Assembly: GCA_029256105.1 (NCBI GenBank)
Contig: JAQSYO010000005.1
Location: forward strand, 183,481 to 247,480
DNA length: 64,000 bases
Direction of reading: 5' to 3'
Source: Herbinix sp.
Lineage (GTDB): Bacteria > Bacillota > Clostridia > Lachnospirales > Lachnospiraceae
The position numbers and the translations under genes were made by a program. The notes below the pieces were generated by a model. That model was not told where the DNA came from, did no database searches, and saw only the letters and a list, made by a program, of their open reading frames with translations. This document shows positions 63,035 to 64,000 of this stretch, one piece after another (position 1 is the stretch's first letter; every line of letters begins with the position of its first letter).

Positions 63035-64000
63035 ATGGAAACGAAAAAGGGTAATTTAAAGAAAATAACTGGTTCCAGAGAAATGAGCTTGGTTTTCATA
63101 TTAATCATATTAAGCTTGTTTATCGAATTAAGAAATGATACATTTTTGTCCTTAAGTAATTTGAACGATTTAATAACGAATGCTGTTATGATGAGCATTT
63201 TAGCAATTGGTATGATGTTTGTCCTGCTGATTGGCGGAATTGATATTTCCATCGGATCAACAATAGCATTTTCCGGTATGTCTGTTGCATTACTGTTAAG
63301 AGCATATCCGGGAATACCAACACCGATTGCTTTTGTTCTGGGTGTCCTTATCGGTAGCCTTTGTGGACTGGTCATTGGACTGATAATAGCGAAAGGTAAG
63401 GTTATTCCGATTATTGCAACACTAGGATTTATGAATATTTATCGAGGTGCTACCTATTTAATAGCAAATAATCAATGGGTGGCAGCATATCAACTGCCAG
63501 ATGGTTTGAAATCATTTGCAACTGGTAAATTTCTTGGTGTGAACAATATGATCGTCGTTGCGATTATAATCTATATCATATTTGCCTATTTCATTAAATA
63601 CACAAGAACCGGTCGTAAGATCTATGCGGTCGGAAGTAATGTAGAGGCAGCCAAAATCAGTGGTATCAATATCACACGAATTAAAATATTAGTTTATTCC
63701 ATCATGGGTGGACTTTCCGGATTGGTTTCGATCCTTTGGCTTTCCAAATATGCATCTGCTCAAGGAGATGCGGCTTCCGGAATTGAAATGGATGTTATCG
63801 CCGCTTGTGTTATCGGTGGTGTCAGTCTAAACGGCGGAAAGGGAACCGTAATCGGAGTACTGCTTGGAACAATTACGCTTGGTATTTTAAATAACGCGCT
63901 TCCACTTATTAATGTATCTCCTTTTTGGCAGGATGCAATTAAAGGTATCGTAATTATCAGTGCGGTAATTATTAATACCATAACGCAGAGAAAGATGGAC
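63035..64000 (+). CDS. Sugar ABC transporter permease (RbsC type), 3' end outside window
   Basis: An integral membrane permease of the ribose/xylose/rhamnose importer family; 322 codons are in the window and the frame is still open at its end, so it is nearly complete. Marks: LIGGIDISIGSTIAFSGM split around residue 66-82, IPIIATLGFMNIYRGATYL, RTGRKIYAVGSNVEAAKISGI, and the late VIGGVSLNGGKGTVIGVLLG. About nine hydrophobic helices are visible. GAGGTGG precedes the ATG by 7 bases. Further permease or binding-protein genes should follow outside. Confidence 0.93.
   Translation, partial: METKKGNLKKITGSREMSLVFILIILSLFIELRNDTFLSLSNLNDLITNAVMMSILAIGMMFVLLIGGIDISIGSTIAFSGMSVALLLRAYPGIPTPIAFVLGVLIGSLCGLVIGLIIAKGKVIPIIATLGFMNIYRGATYLIANNQWVAAYQLPDGLKSFATGKFLGVNNMIVVAIIIYIIFAYFIKYTRTGRKIYAVGSNVEAAKISGINITRIKILVYSIMGGLSGLVSILWLSKYASAQGDAASGIEMDVIAACVIGGVSLNGGKGTVIGVLLGTITLGILNNALPLINVSPFWQDAIKGIVIISAVIINTITQRKMD

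Overview
The window looks like the chromosome of a low-G+C, anaerobic, motile, plant-polysaccharide-type Clostridium of the family Lachnospiraceae. The signs are strongly A/T-biased coding, GGAGG ribosome sites, clostridial [4Fe-4S] serine dehydratase, indolepyruvate:ferredoxin oxidoreductase, a cobalamin riboswitch and YesM/YesN-type two-component systems. Gene order and proteins resemble what I remember of Lachnoclostridium phytofermentans, but no search was run. No rRNA, tRNA, insertion sequence, prophage or CRISPR array was recognised.

Layout. (1) 1-9311: chemotaxis and signalling block, all +: cheA (5' end outside), cheW, a chemoreceptor, cheR, cheB, a triple-PAS hybrid kinase and a stand-alone receiver. 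(2) 9500-19263: a small A/B-barrel protein, an XRE-like regulator, a 2055-residue secreted Ig-like protein and a membrane Ser/Thr kinase with an external leucine-rich-repeat sensor. (3) 19450-23310: aspS, a DUF1294 protein and a sodium:solute symporter. (4) 23537-29683: two phenylacetate-CoA ligase paralogues and two tandem-ACT proteins around iorAB, an arylpyruvate oxidation module. (5) 29773-33404: a cold-shock gene; a minus-strand cobalamin riboswitch controlling a transcobalamin-like DUF4430 protein and an ECF S component; galM; upp. (6) 33718-35732: an orphan REC-Hpt phosphotransfer protein and an unknown two-helix membrane protein. (7) 36182-46982: PucR regulator, aminotransferase, Fe-alcohol dehydrogenase, dihydropyrimidinase, PreA-type dihydropyrimidine dehydrogenase and a four-gene ABC importer, which together read as reductive pyrimidine catabolism with uptake. 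(8) 47364-49615: L-serine dehydratase subunits and a PHP phosphoesterase. (9) 50386-64000: deoxy-sugar region with rhamnulose-phosphate aldolase, a chemoreceptor, a toxin remnant with an immunity-like gene, AraC regulator, fucose/arabinose-type isomerase, a YesM/YesN two-component pair and a sugar ABC transporter whose permease runs off the window.

Main points for follow-up: a 41-bp element plus identically spaced TATAAT box shared by the promoters of the chemoreceptor at 51521 and the sugar isomerase at 55746, which ties chemotaxis to sugar catabolism under the intervening AraC regulator; a duplication in the isomerase leader that made a 7-codon leader peptide ending on the real ribosome site; the XRE / giant surface protein / receptor-kinase locus; the B12-riboswitch pair; the toxin remnant with orphan immunity gene; and three different intergenic tandem repeats (23, 14 and 13 bp) clustered between 50.0 and 57.6 kb. 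Functions are from motif recognition by eye; start codons were moved where a Shine-Dalgarno sequence clearly favoured an internal start.
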